A DNA stretch of 64,000 bases, taken from NCBI RefSeq assembly GCF_023349185.1, contig NZ_JAKIKY010000010.1, forward strand, positions 62,001 through 126,000, read 5' to 3'. How positions within the stretch are numbered: position 1 is the first letter of the stretch; each line of letters opens with the position of its first letter. The stretch is from Shewanella aquimarina (lineage in GTDB: Bacteria > Pseudomonadota > Gammaproteobacteria > Enterobacterales > Shewanellaceae). Shown here piece after piece: positions 26,340-34,077 of this stretch. Under the pieces are notes generated by a model, which was not told where the DNA came from, ran no database searches, and saw nothing but the letters and a program-made list of their open reading frames with translations. A program made the position numbers and the translations under genes.

Positions 26340-27107
26340 TCACACACCGCATACCTGGCAGCCAGGCTGCTTAGGGAGTTTCATCTCGCGAAACTCCATG
26401 GTCATGGCATCTATCATCAGGATGCGGCCGCTGAGTGTCTTACCCATCTTGGCCAGCACCTTGATCGCCTCCACCGCCTGCAGGCAACCTATCATACCCA
26501 CCACGGGCGCCAGAATGCCCGACTCGACACAGGTCAACTGTTGATCGCCAAACAGCTTGCTATAGCAGTGATAACATGGGCTCTGCTCGCCATAGTCGAA
26601 CACTGTGACCGTCCCCTCCATACGTATGGCGGCGGCCGATACCAGGGGTACCTTGTGCCGGAAACAGGCCTGATTAAGCTGTTCACGCACCACTATGTTG
26701 TCGGTACAGTCCATCACCAGCTGATGCTCTGCCACCAGCGCCAGGATCTGCTCGTCATCGAGCACGGCGTTGATCGTCTCTACCTTTAGATGCGGATTAA
26801 GCTGCAGCAGCGATGCCTTAGCCGACTCCACCTTGGGCTGGCCGATGTTGGCATCATGATGCAGTACCTGGCGCTGCAGGTTCGACAGCTCCACGGTATC
26901 GAAATCCACCAGCGTCAGCTGACCCACACCCGCGACGGCAAGATACTGGGTGGCGGCGCAGCCTAAACCACCGGCACCTATCACCAACACCTTGGCCTGC
27001 TTGAGTCGCTCCTGGCCGTCGAAATCCATCGCCTTGATGGAGATATGGCGGCTATAGCGCAGGATCTCAGCGTCAGAGAGGATCTCCTCTTGCATATTCG
27101 GCTCCAT
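26340..27107 (-). CDS. moeB: MoeB, molybdopterin-synthase adenylyltransferase
   Basis: 255 residues; E1-like enzyme that adenylates the C-terminus of MoaD so it can be thiolated for molybdopterin synthesis. Seen are the ATP-binding loop VLVIGAGGLGCAATQYLAVAG near residue 40, given here as GAGGLGC, the DFDTVELSNLQRQ block, MDCTDN near 130, and two zinc CxxC pairs (CYHC near 178 and CQVC at the C-terminus). RYSRHI at the start is typical of MoeB. It follows moeA by 11 bp, the usual moeAB operon. It supports the molybdenum enzymes encoded upstream in the window. Confidence 0.92.
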   Translation of the reverse strand: MEPNMQEEILSDAEILRYSRHISIKAMDFDGQERLKQAKVLVIGAGGLGCAATQYLAVAGVGQLTLVDFDTVELSNLQRQVLHHDANIGQPKVESAKASLLQLNPHLKVETINAVLDDEQILALVAEHQLVMDCTDNIVVREQLNQACFRHKVPLVSAAAIRMEGTVTVFDYGEQSPCYHCYSKLFGDQQLTCVESGILAPVVGMIGCLQAVEAIKVLAKMGKTLSGRILMIDAMTMEFREMKLPKQPGCQVCGV

Positions 27108-27118
27108 CTGCCCAGCCC

Positions 27119-28366
27119 CTAGAGTGCCAGCACTGAGTTGAAGGGCTCCACGGTCACCAGGCTACCGTCCGGCGTATCCCCCTGATCCTGAGACAGGATG
27201 ATAAAGCAGTTGGCCAGGCTCATGGAGGTCAGCATGCCAGAGCCCTGACCACCGGTGACGCTCACCTCGGCCTCACCCTGGGCGTTTTGACTCAGCACAC
27301 CACGTTGATATTCGACTCGGCCGGGGAACTTACGCAGGTTGCCCTTGAGCTTGGCTTGCAACGAGAGCGGCTTGACCTGTGGCAGCCCCTGCATCTTATT
27401 TAACAGCGGCCACACCAGCTTGTAGAAGGTCACCATGGAGGAGACAGGATTACCCGGCAGACCACAGAAGACAGCCTCGCCGATGCGCCCGAAGGCGAAC
27501 GGCTTACCCGGCTTGATGGCCAGCTTCCAGAAGGTGATCTCCCCCTCCTCGTCGAGGATCTGCTTGGTAAAATCGGCATCACCCACGGAGACACCGCCCG
27601 AGGTGAGCACCATGTCGGCACTGGCCGCGGCATTACGGAACGCGGCGCGGATCGCCTCAGGATCATCCTCAATCACCCCGAGGTCTATCCATTCCACGTT
27701 GGCGCGGCTCAATAGCCCCTGAATGCTATAGCGGTTAGAGTCATAGATCTGACCCGGTGCCAGCTCACTGCCCACGGGGCGGAGCTCGTCACCCGTAGAG
27801 AAGAAGGCGACCTTCACCAGACGGGTCACCCGCACTTGGCTGGCGCCTATGGTGGCCAGCACGCCCATCTCTGCAGCACCAATCTGAGTCCCTGCCGACA
27901 ACACCTTACCGCCAGTTTTCACCTCTTCGCCGCGACGACGCACGTTGGCGCCAAGGGCCTTGGGCGCCTCGATCACTATGCTATCGCCGTCTGCCTCGAC
28001 CTTCTCCTGCATCTGTACCGTGTCGTAACCCGGCGGCACAGGCGCGCCCGTCATGATACGCACACAGGTATTGGCGCTGGCCTCGCCCTCGAAGGGATGA
28101 CCGGCAAAGGATTGACCGATAAGCGTAAAACGATTTCCCTGGGCCAGATCCTCGAAACGGAAGGCATAGCCGTCCATCGCCGAGTTATCGAATGGCGGCA
28201 GGTCTATGCTAGACGCCAGATCCTCGGCCAGCACACGTCCCAGCGCATGGGGAAGCTGCACCATTTCCGATTCTTCCAATGGACGAACTTGTTCCAAAAG
28301 CTTGATGATGGCTTCATCGGGATGCATTAGGCTGGGTTTTGCACAGGGATCGGCTTGCATAGACAT
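27119..28366 (-). CDS. moeA: MoeA, molybdopterin molybdotransferase
   Basis: 415 residues, near the E. coli MoeA size of 411. MoeA inserts molybdate into adenylated molybdopterin. Landmarks: PPFDNSAMDGYAF near residue 57, RIMTGAPVPPG near 103, TGDELRP near 190, the GGVSVGDADF loop near 260, KPGKPFAFG and GLPGNPVSSMV near 300. First gene of moeA-moeB. Start ATG 28366 follows a region with weak ribosome site; MQADPC two codons later is equally possible. Confidence 0.93.
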   Translation of the reverse strand: MSMQADPCAKPSLMHPDEAIIKLLEQVRPLEESEMVQLPHALGRVLAEDLASSIDLPPFDNSAMDGYAFRFEDLAQGNRFTLIGQSFAGHPFEGEASANTCVRIMTGAPVPPGYDTVQMQEKVEADGDSIVIEAPKALGANVRRRGEEVKTGGKVLSAGTQIGAAEMGVLATIGASQVRVTRLVKVAFFSTGDELRPVGSELAPGQIYDSNRYSIQGLLSRANVEWIDLGVIEDDPEAIRAAFRNAAASADMVLTSGGVSVGDADFTKQILDEEGEITFWKLAIKPGKPFAFGRIGEAVFCGLPGNPVSSMVTFYKLVWPLLNKMQGLPQVKPLSLQAKLKGNLRKFPGRVEYQRGVLSQNAQGEAEVSVTGGQGSGMLTSMSLANCFIILSQDQGDTPDGSLVTVEPFNSVLAL

Positions 28367-28490
28367 AGAGTACCTTAGCGTTAACTGTAGGATATGAGTA
28401 AAAGCGAATATTGCCGCTCATTATGCCATGCTGAGATCAGAAGACTATGATCTCGACGGCAGTTTTTGGCCGCAATCTGCCGAGATTCAA

Positions 28491-28525
28491 CCAAAAAGCC
28501 GACACAGGTGGGACCTATGTCGGCT
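28491..28525 (-). terminator. Terminator after the RND adaptor gene
   Basis: AGCCGACA (28497-28504) pairs with TGTCGGCT (28518-28525); on the minus strand it is followed by TTTTTGG. It lies about 23 bp past the adaptor stop. Confidence 0.75.
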
Positions 28526-28547
28526 CGACTATCTCCAAAGATATAGA

Positions 28548-29618
28548 TTAACCGGCGCTCAGCACCGGGGCGTCACCCTGCACTTTTACCTGTTGACCAT
28601 CTTGCAGCGTCTCGGCGCCGCGGATCACCACCTGATCCCTGTCGCTTAGCTCGCCTTTGACGGCGATCCACTCCCCTTCACCGTCACCCAGCTCCACGGC
28701 CACCTTCACCGCCTTGTTGCTCTCATCTATCTTGAACACGAAGGCACCGGCGGAGCGCAGCACCACGGCATCGCGAGGCACTAAGGTGGTCAATTGTTTG
28801 GGAGCGATCGGCAGGGCAAGAGACACCAGCTCGCCAACGTTGAGCATATCCTGGCGCTCCAGCGGCAGGTCGATGCGGGCCTCGAAGGTCTGCGAGCGCA
28901 CGTCGGACACAGGGATCAGGCTGCGGATCTTAGCGGAGAACTCTCCCAGGCCGTGGTAGACCCTAAGCTCATCCCCCACCTTCACCCGGCGGCTGTGCTT
29001 GAGCGGTGCATGCAAGCGGATCTCCAGGTTGTCCGGGTCTGTGATAGCGACGATAGACTCGGCGCGGCTGATATCCTCGCCCGCCTGACGCTGACGCGCC
29101 GTGATGATGCCGGCAAAGGGCGCCTTCACCTGGGTGCGGGCGATATCATCGAGGATCATCTTGAGCTTGATCTGCGCCAGCTTGAGGTTGGCCGCCGCCA
29201 GATCACGGTCCGAGCGCGCCTTGTCTAACTCGGTTTCCGAGGCATTCTTGTTAACGATCAGCTGCTGCAGCCGCTTCAGCTCGCGGTTAAGCCGCGATAG
29301 TCCCACGGTTTCATACTCTATCTGGGCCTCCTGCTGAGCCTTCTGTAATTCTAGGCGCGTCTTCTCGATACGGGCCACAACCTCGCCCGCCTTCACCTGA
29401 GTACCCGCCTCGATCACCCACTCTAGCTTGCCCTCGATACCCGAGGTCAGCTCGGCATAGTTACGGGAATGGACAGAGCCTATCACCATGATCTTGGGCG
29501 ACAGGGCGCGGTTCTCAACCTGAACCACCTGCACCAGACGCTCAGGCGCCTCGCCCTGAGCCCAGCTCATGGGGCCGAAAAGAGAGAGCGCCAGCACGCC
29601 GACAATTAAGGATCTCAT
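28548..29618 (-). CDS. RND efflux periplasmic adaptor (membrane fusion protein)
   Basis: 356 residues with a Sec signal peptide ending PMSWAQ. Family order is seen: barrel-sandwich/lipoyl half (GIEGKLEWVIEAGTQVKAGEVVARIE near 60-85, short form VKAGEVVARI), a long coiled-coil hairpin at about 90-155 (ELQKAQQEAQIEYE, ETELDKARSDRDLAAANLKL) and the second lipoyl half AGIITARQRQAGEDIS. It links the inner-membrane pump to an outer-membrane channel. The last codons overlap the start of the permease gene region (29615-29618), so the two are co-translated. No TolC-type gene is adjacent. Confidence 0.88.
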   Translation of the reverse strand: MRSLIVGVLALSLFGPMSWAQGEAPERLVQVVQVENRALSPKIMVIGSVHSRNYAELTSGIEGKLEWVIEAGTQVKAGEVVARIEKTRLELQKAQQEAQIEYETVGLSRLNRELKRLQQLIVNKNASETELDKARSDRDLAAANLKLAQIKLKMILDDIARTQVKAPFAGIITARQRQAGEDISRAESIVAITDPDNLEIRLHAPLKHSRRVKVGDELRVYHGLGEFSAKIRSLIPVSDVRSQTFEARIDLPLERQDMLNVGELVSLALPIAPKQLTTLVPRDAVVLRSAGAFVFKIDESNKAVKVAVELGDGEGEWIAVKGELSDRDQVVIRGAETLQDGQQVKVQGDAPVLSAG

Positions 29619-32600
29619 GACTTCACTCCTGTGGTGGATGCGAGGGCTGGCTCATCGGCCACCCGATCTGTAACTGGACTCAGCCTATGGGCCAGACGCA
29701 ACAGGCTGGGCATTAAAATAAGGGTAAACAAGGCACTAAAGGTCATGCCGCCGACGATAACCGCCGCCAGGCCACGATAGATCTCGCTACCTACCCCCGG
29801 CACCAACATCAGCGGCAGCATGCCGAAGATGGAGGTCAGGGTACTCATGTACACGGGGCGGGCACGGGTCGCCACGGCCTGGGCGATGGCCAGATCGATA
29901 TCCGGGTTGTCCCTATAACTCTGGCGAGTCTGATCCACCAGCAAGATGGCGTTATTGACCACCAGCCCCAGCAAGATGATGAAACCTATCATGGTCAGCA
30001 GATCCAGACTCTGGAAGCTAAACAGGTTAAGCAGGCGCAGGCTCACCACGCCACCGCAGATCGCCAGCGGCATGGAGAGCAAGACCAGCAGGCTATCCTT
30101 GGCAGACTTAAACATGGCCGCCATCAGCAGGAAGAGGATCACCACGGCCAGGGCAAAGTTGGCTCCCATGTCTTTGATGGTGCTGTCGAGCTTGTCGGCA
30201 CTACCACGATACATGAGGGAGCTGTTCTCCGGCAGGCTGGCTCTCAGGGTCGGTACCGCCGATTCGTTGAGCTTCTCCAGCGCCTCATCCAAGGACATAT
30301 CCGCCGGCGGGAAGATCAACAGGCTGACGCTACGCTTGCCGTTAACCCGCTGCAGCTGAGTCGGTCCAACAGTGCGCTTGAGGGTCGCCAGTTCGCCTAT
30401 GGTCTGTATGCCCGCCGCCTGGGTATAGACGGGGGTCGCCGACAGCTGTTCGGGCACCTGCCACTTGGGCCCCTTGAGCAGCACATCCATGCGCTCGTTA
30501 CCGTCGAAATACTCGCCCACAAACAAGCCAGAGGTATAGGCACGAATGGCATTGGCTATCTGTATCCTGTCGACACCGGCCTGGGCCAGGCGGCGCTCGT
30601 TAGGGATCAGCTGCAGCTCGGGTTGTGCCATGGAGAGCCCAGGGATCGGCCTGACAACCGCGCCAGGCAGCGCCTCCTGAATGAGCCCCATCCCCTTGCC
30701 TGCCGTCTCCATCAGGGCCTCCATGTCGGCCCCCTGAAGGTCGATATTAATCGCCCGGCCGCCATTAAAGCCAAACTGCAGCAGGGAGCCACGGTTGGTG
30801 AAGGCCTGGGTATCGGGCAGGCCCACCAAGATCTCCTTGTTGAGCAGATCTATCATGGTATCGGCCTGAGACGGGTCTTCGGGATAGATGAAGAGCACGT
30901 TGAAGGCGCTGTACATGGAGAAGTTATACCCCTTGATATAAGGCTGCTTCTCCTTGTCATAGTAAGGCTTGAGGCGCTCGATGATCACATCGCCCACCTC
31001 CTTCTCCAGCGTCTTCACATTGGCGCCCGGCGGCAACGCAAAAAAGGCAAATATGCCGTCGGAGCGCGCCTGGGGCAGAAAGTCGGGCCTAGGCATCAGG
31101 GCAAACGTCAACAAGGCGGCCCCTATGATCAGGGTGACACACCAGAAGCTGGCGCGTTTCAAGTCGCCGGTGAGGCGCTGGACAGTAGTCGATATCCACT
31201 GCCACAGGCGACCTTTTTGCTGCCCATCTTCCTGTGAGGAGAGTTTGAGCCACAACAGGCTAAATACTGGGATCAGGGTGATGGCACTGATAAAAGAGGA
31301 GACCACGGCCACCGACAGGGTAAGCGCCAGGTCTGAAAACAGCTGCCCCTCCACCCCAGGCATAAACAGGATCGGCAAGAAGATGGCCACTGTCGTCGCG
31401 GTCGAGGCCAGCAGGGCGCCCTTCACCTGATCTGTGCCCCGGGCGATGGCCTCGCGAACAGGTGCCCCCTGCTGCAAGATACGCACTATGTTTTCCTGCA
31501 CTATGATGGCCGCATCCAACACCAGCCCCACGGCGAAGGCAAGGCCTGCTAGAGAGATCACGTTCAGAGTACGCCCCATCATCTCGAGGAAGAAGAAGGC
31601 GATCAACAACGCGACGGGGATGGTCGAGGCGATCATCAGGGTCGCCCGGAAGCTACGCAGGAAGGCATAGAGGATCACTAGGGCGAGTACCACACCTATC
31701 GCCAGGTTACCCTTCACCAGCCAGATGGCCCGCTTGATATGTACAGAGGCATCGAAGGAGAGATCCAGCACCAACCCCGCCTCCTTGAGCGGGCCCTGGT
31801 TGAGCTCGGCAATCGCCTCGTTAACGCCGTCCAGCACCTTCACCGTATTGGCATCGAAGGTGCCTTCTATCGTCATATAGTAGGCAGGATAACCATTACG
31901 CTTGGTAAAACCCTGCACTTCTGCGGTAGAAACGGCCACATCCGCCAGCTCGTTGAGGTAGATGGGGCGCCCCTCGTTATAGGTGACGATGAGATTGCCT
32001 AGGTTTTCCGGCGTGTACTGACCAATGAAGCGCACCGTATATTGGCGACGCCCCACATTGGCGGTACCGCCCGAGATATCCGCCGCCCGCGAGAGGGTGC
32101 TGCGCAGTTGATCTAAGGTGATCCCCAACGCTGCGGCGCGGTAGGGGTCGAACTCGATATGCAGCTCTTTCGGCAGGCGGCTTTGCAGTTGCACCGAGCC
32201 TACGCCTGAGATCAGCCTCAGCCTAGGCTCCACCACATCGTCGATCAGCTTCTGATACTGGGCAAAGTAGGTGGCCGGATTGTCCGGCGCCATGCGGATC
32301 AGCAGAGAGGCCAGATTCGGCGCACCGTTGCCCCCGCCGACATTGATGAAGGGCTCGTTGGCGTCCAGCGGCCGCGGCGGCGTCTGGTTGAGGGCGTTGA
32401 TCACATTGATCATCCCCGCCTGCATGTCGCTACCCACCTCGAAGGTGAGTGTGATGCCGCCAAAGCCCTGAGAGATGTTGGAGGTCATTTCGACAACTCC
32501 CGGCACCTGGCGTAACACATTCTCTTGAGGCTCTATGATGTTGGATTCCATCTCCTGTGGCGCCGCCGAGCGCCAGTTGTTGAAGACAGAGATTTGCGGC

Positions 32601-32725
32601 CGCTGAATGTCGGGCAACAGCTGAATCGGCAACTTGCCTATGGCTAACACGCCGAATATCGCGATCAGCAGCAGCGCCACTAAGGTGCCGGCAGGATTAC
32701 TAGTGCTTAATTTGGTGAGGTTCAT
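29615..32725 (-). CDS. RND efflux permease (non-HAE1 group)
   Basis: 1036 residues with the RND layout of twelve membrane helices and two large periplasmic loops. GLAFAVGLVLDAAIIVQEN in TM4 has a single Asp where AcrB has an Asp pair, and VVNNAILLVDQTRQ lacks the Lys of TM10 of AcrB; this places it outside the classic multidrug HAE1 pumps, in the branch often with two-gene operons. Proton-driven efflux is expected; substrate unknown. ATG 32725 (MNLTKLSTSN) has GGGA 8 bp upstream; GTG 32737 adds four residues. Co-transcribed with the adaptor behind it. Confidence 0.87.
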   Translation of the reverse strand: MNLTKLSTSNPAGTLVALLLIAIFGVLAIGKLPIQLLPDIQRPQISVFNNWRSAAPQEMESNIIEPQENVLRQVPGVVEMTSNISQGFGGITLTFEVGSDMQAGMINVINALNQTPPRPLDANEPFINVGGGNGAPNLASLLIRMAPDNPATYFAQYQKLIDDVVEPRLRLISGVGSVQLQSRLPKELHIEFDPYRAAALGITLDQLRSTLSRAADISGGTANVGRRQYTVRFIGQYTPENLGNLIVTYNEGRPIYLNELADVAVSTAEVQGFTKRNGYPAYYMTIEGTFDANTVKVLDGVNEAIAELNQGPLKEAGLVLDLSFDASVHIKRAIWLVKGNLAIGVVLALVILYAFLRSFRATLMIASTIPVALLIAFFFLEMMGRTLNVISLAGLAFAVGLVLDAAIIVQENIVRILQQGAPVREAIARGTDQVKGALLASTATTVAIFLPILFMPGVEGQLFSDLALTLSVAVVSSFISAITLIPVFSLLWLKLSSQEDGQQKGRLWQWISTTVQRLTGDLKRASFWCVTLIIGAALLTFALMPRPDFLPQARSDGIFAFFALPPGANVKTLEKEVGDVIIERLKPYYDKEKQPYIKGYNFSMYSAFNVLFIYPEDPSQADTMIDLLNKEILVGLPDTQAFTNRGSLLQFGFNGGRAINIDLQGADMEALMETAGKGMGLIQEALPGAVVRPIPGLSMAQPELQLIPNERRLAQAGVDRIQIANAIRAYTSGLFVGEYFDGNERMDVLLKGPKWQVPEQLSATPVYTQAAGIQTIGELATLKRTVGPTQLQRVNGKRSVSLLIFPPADMSLDEALEKLNESAVPTLRASLPENSSLMYRGSADKLDSTIKDMGANFALAVVILFLLMAAMFKSAKDSLLVLLSMPLAICGGVVSLRLLNLFSFQSLDLLTMIGFIILLGLVVNNAILLVDQTRQSYRDNPDIDLAIAQAVATRARPVYMSTLTSIFGMLPLMLVPGVGSEIYRGLAAVIVGGMTFSALFTLILMPSLLRLAHRLSPVTDRVADEPALASTTGVKS

Positions 32726-33180
32726 CGGTTGTCCCACCCCTGGCGCTAAGGCTCGGCCGGGGTCATGAGATTAAATTCTTGACCCTAAAGCCTAGAGACA
32801 AAGTGTTAATAAATCCGCATGATTTGGTTAGCAAATGTAACAATTGAACGAAGAGCCACTTAATTAAGCCATTAACGATAATTATTTGCATTTAAAAACA
32901 TTGAGTTAAGTAAAGATGGTTGCAATTCGCCGGGGGGTTAAACACAATAAAAAGGGCCTGTACCTTTCCTGTTTGTTTTTGCCGCAGTTTGAGGGTAATT
33001 GATACAAGGCAGAGCCTGAATCCTGTCGTTATTCAACACAAACTGGCGATAGCGCAGCAGAAATGGCCTAAAAACGCTGCCCAAAGGGTTCATCTAAACC
33101 CGTTTAGATCGAACAAAAACTGAACCTGAAAGATAAACAGGCCCTAAGCAATTAGAAATGACCCAATTAAGGAAGTAACT
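32726..33180. other. Intergenic region, RND permease / ferritin
   Basis: 455 bp holding promoters of both divergent genes. Seen: a Fur-like 19-mer GATAATTATTTGCATTTAA (32877-32895, 12 of 19 positions match the usual consensus), a palindrome ATCTAAAC-CC-GTTTAGAT (33092-33109) and copy 1 of a 52-bp repeat (33102-33152). The left part is AT-rich. No gene supported. Confidence 0.5.
33102..33152 (+). repeat. Dispersed 52-bp repeat, copy 1
   Basis: Starts GTTTAGATCGAACAAAAACT and ends CCCTAAGCAAT; aligns with 46975-47026 in 44 of 52 columns. It ends about 28 bp before the ferritin ATG, in its 5' leader. Nature unknown. Confidence 0.6.
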
Positions 33181-33705
33181 ATGCTGGCACAAACGATGAT
33201 AGATCAGTTGAACGCGCAAATTAATGTGGAGTTCTTCTCCTCTAACCTCTACCTACAGATGAGCGCCTGGTGTGAAGACAAGGGCTTTGAGGGTGCCGCG
33301 AAATTTATGCGTGCTCACGCCGACGAAGAGATGCAGCACATGCATCGTCTATTTACCTATGTCAGCGAAACCGGTGGCATGCCGCTGCTGGGGGCGATCG
33401 AGGCGCCTCAATCACAGTTCGAATCGCTGCTTGCCCTGTTTGAATACACCTATGAGCATGAGCAGATGATCACAAGCAAGATCAACGCCCTGGCTCACAC
33501 CGCCTTTACCAATCAGGACTACTCGACCTTCAACTTCCTGCAATGGTATGTGTCTGAGCAGCACGAAGAGGAGAAGCTGTTCAAGTCTATCGTCGATAAG
33601 ATCCGTCTGGTAGGCGAAGATGGCAAGGCGCTATTCTTCGTCGATAAAGATCTGGCACAGATGGCTCAGCAGGAGTCTGCCAGCGTGATGACAGTCGGCG
33701 AATAA
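33181..33705 (+). CDS. ftnA: Ferritin (bacterial non-haem, FtnA type)
   Basis: 174 residues, four-helix ferritin that oxidises Fe(II) and stores iron in a 24-mer shell. Ferroxidase-centre ligands are seen: Glu17 in [13 protein letters not shown], Glu50 and His53 in [10 protein letters not shown], Glu94 in [10 protein letters not shown], and Gln/Glu near 127-130 in [10 protein letters not shown]. No haem-binding Met as in bacterioferritin. AAGGAAG lies 6 bp upstream of ATG. A Fur-like site and palindrome sit upstream, so iron control is plausible. Confidence 0.92.
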   Translation: MLAQTMIDQLNAQINVEFFSSNLYLQMSAWCEDKGFEGAAKFMRAHADEEMQHMHRLFTYVSETGGMPLLGAIEAPQSQFESLLALFEYTYEHEQMITSKINALAHTAFTNQDYSTFNFLQWYVSEQHEEEKLFKSIVDKIRLVGEDGKALFFVDKDLAQMAQQESASVMTVGE

Positions 33706-33710
33706 GCCCG

Positions 33711-33731
33711 ATGCGGGGCATAACGCCCCGC
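33711..33731 (+). terminator. Hairpin after ferritin (weak terminator)
   Basis: GCGGGGC and GCCCCGC form a 7-bp stem with an ATAAC loop, 8 bp past the stop. Only CTTCAA follows, so termination would be weak. Confidence 0.5.
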
Positions 33732-33742
33732 CTTCAACTCCC

Positions 33743-33798
33743 CCACAGGCCTCAACCCACAGGCCTCAACCCACAGGCCTCAACCCACAGGACTCACC
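33743..33798 (+). repeat. 14-bp tandem repeat, about four copies
   Basis: CCACAGGCCTCAAC occurs three times head to tail (33743-33784) and then a diverged fourth unit CCACAGGACTCACC; a further CCACAG follows. The array is non-coding, between the ferritin gene and MITE copy B. Confidence 0.85.
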
Positions 33799-33909
33799 CC
33801 ACAGAGCAGAACCAATAGACCTCACTCCAAAGTCGCTCGCCTAATTTCCTCAAGATCACGCTTACCTGTGGTCATTGGCAAATAGCTGCCGATCACAAAC
33901 ACAGATCTA

Positions 33910-34071
33910 ATACCAATCACAGTAAACATGTGATCAGAAATAGCGCAGGAAAAACGCTTGAGAACAAAGCAGGATTTTTAGATAAGTAGTTATTCTACAA
34001 TTAAAAATACTAATACAGTTATCGAGCATTTTAACAAGCTAGAATGATCAATTGTTTATTACGATTGGTAT
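33910..34071 (-). mobile_element. MITE-like element, copy B
   Basis: Reverse complement of the element at 26096-26257, same 162-bp length. By eye only two bases differ (GAGCATT/GATCATT and AAACGCTC/AAATGCTC). It is again flanked by TAA outside TACCAATC and GGTA. It lies just past the 3' end of the GGDEF/EAL gene. Confidence 0.85.
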
Positions 34072-34077
34072 AAATGA

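Noticed and set aside
32920-33123. 67-codon open frame before ferritin
   Set aside because: No ribosome site, and it overlaps the palindrome and repeat that explain the sequence better.
33706-33800. CRISPR-like array
   Set aside because: The 14-bp unit repeats without spacers, so it is a simple tandem repeat.
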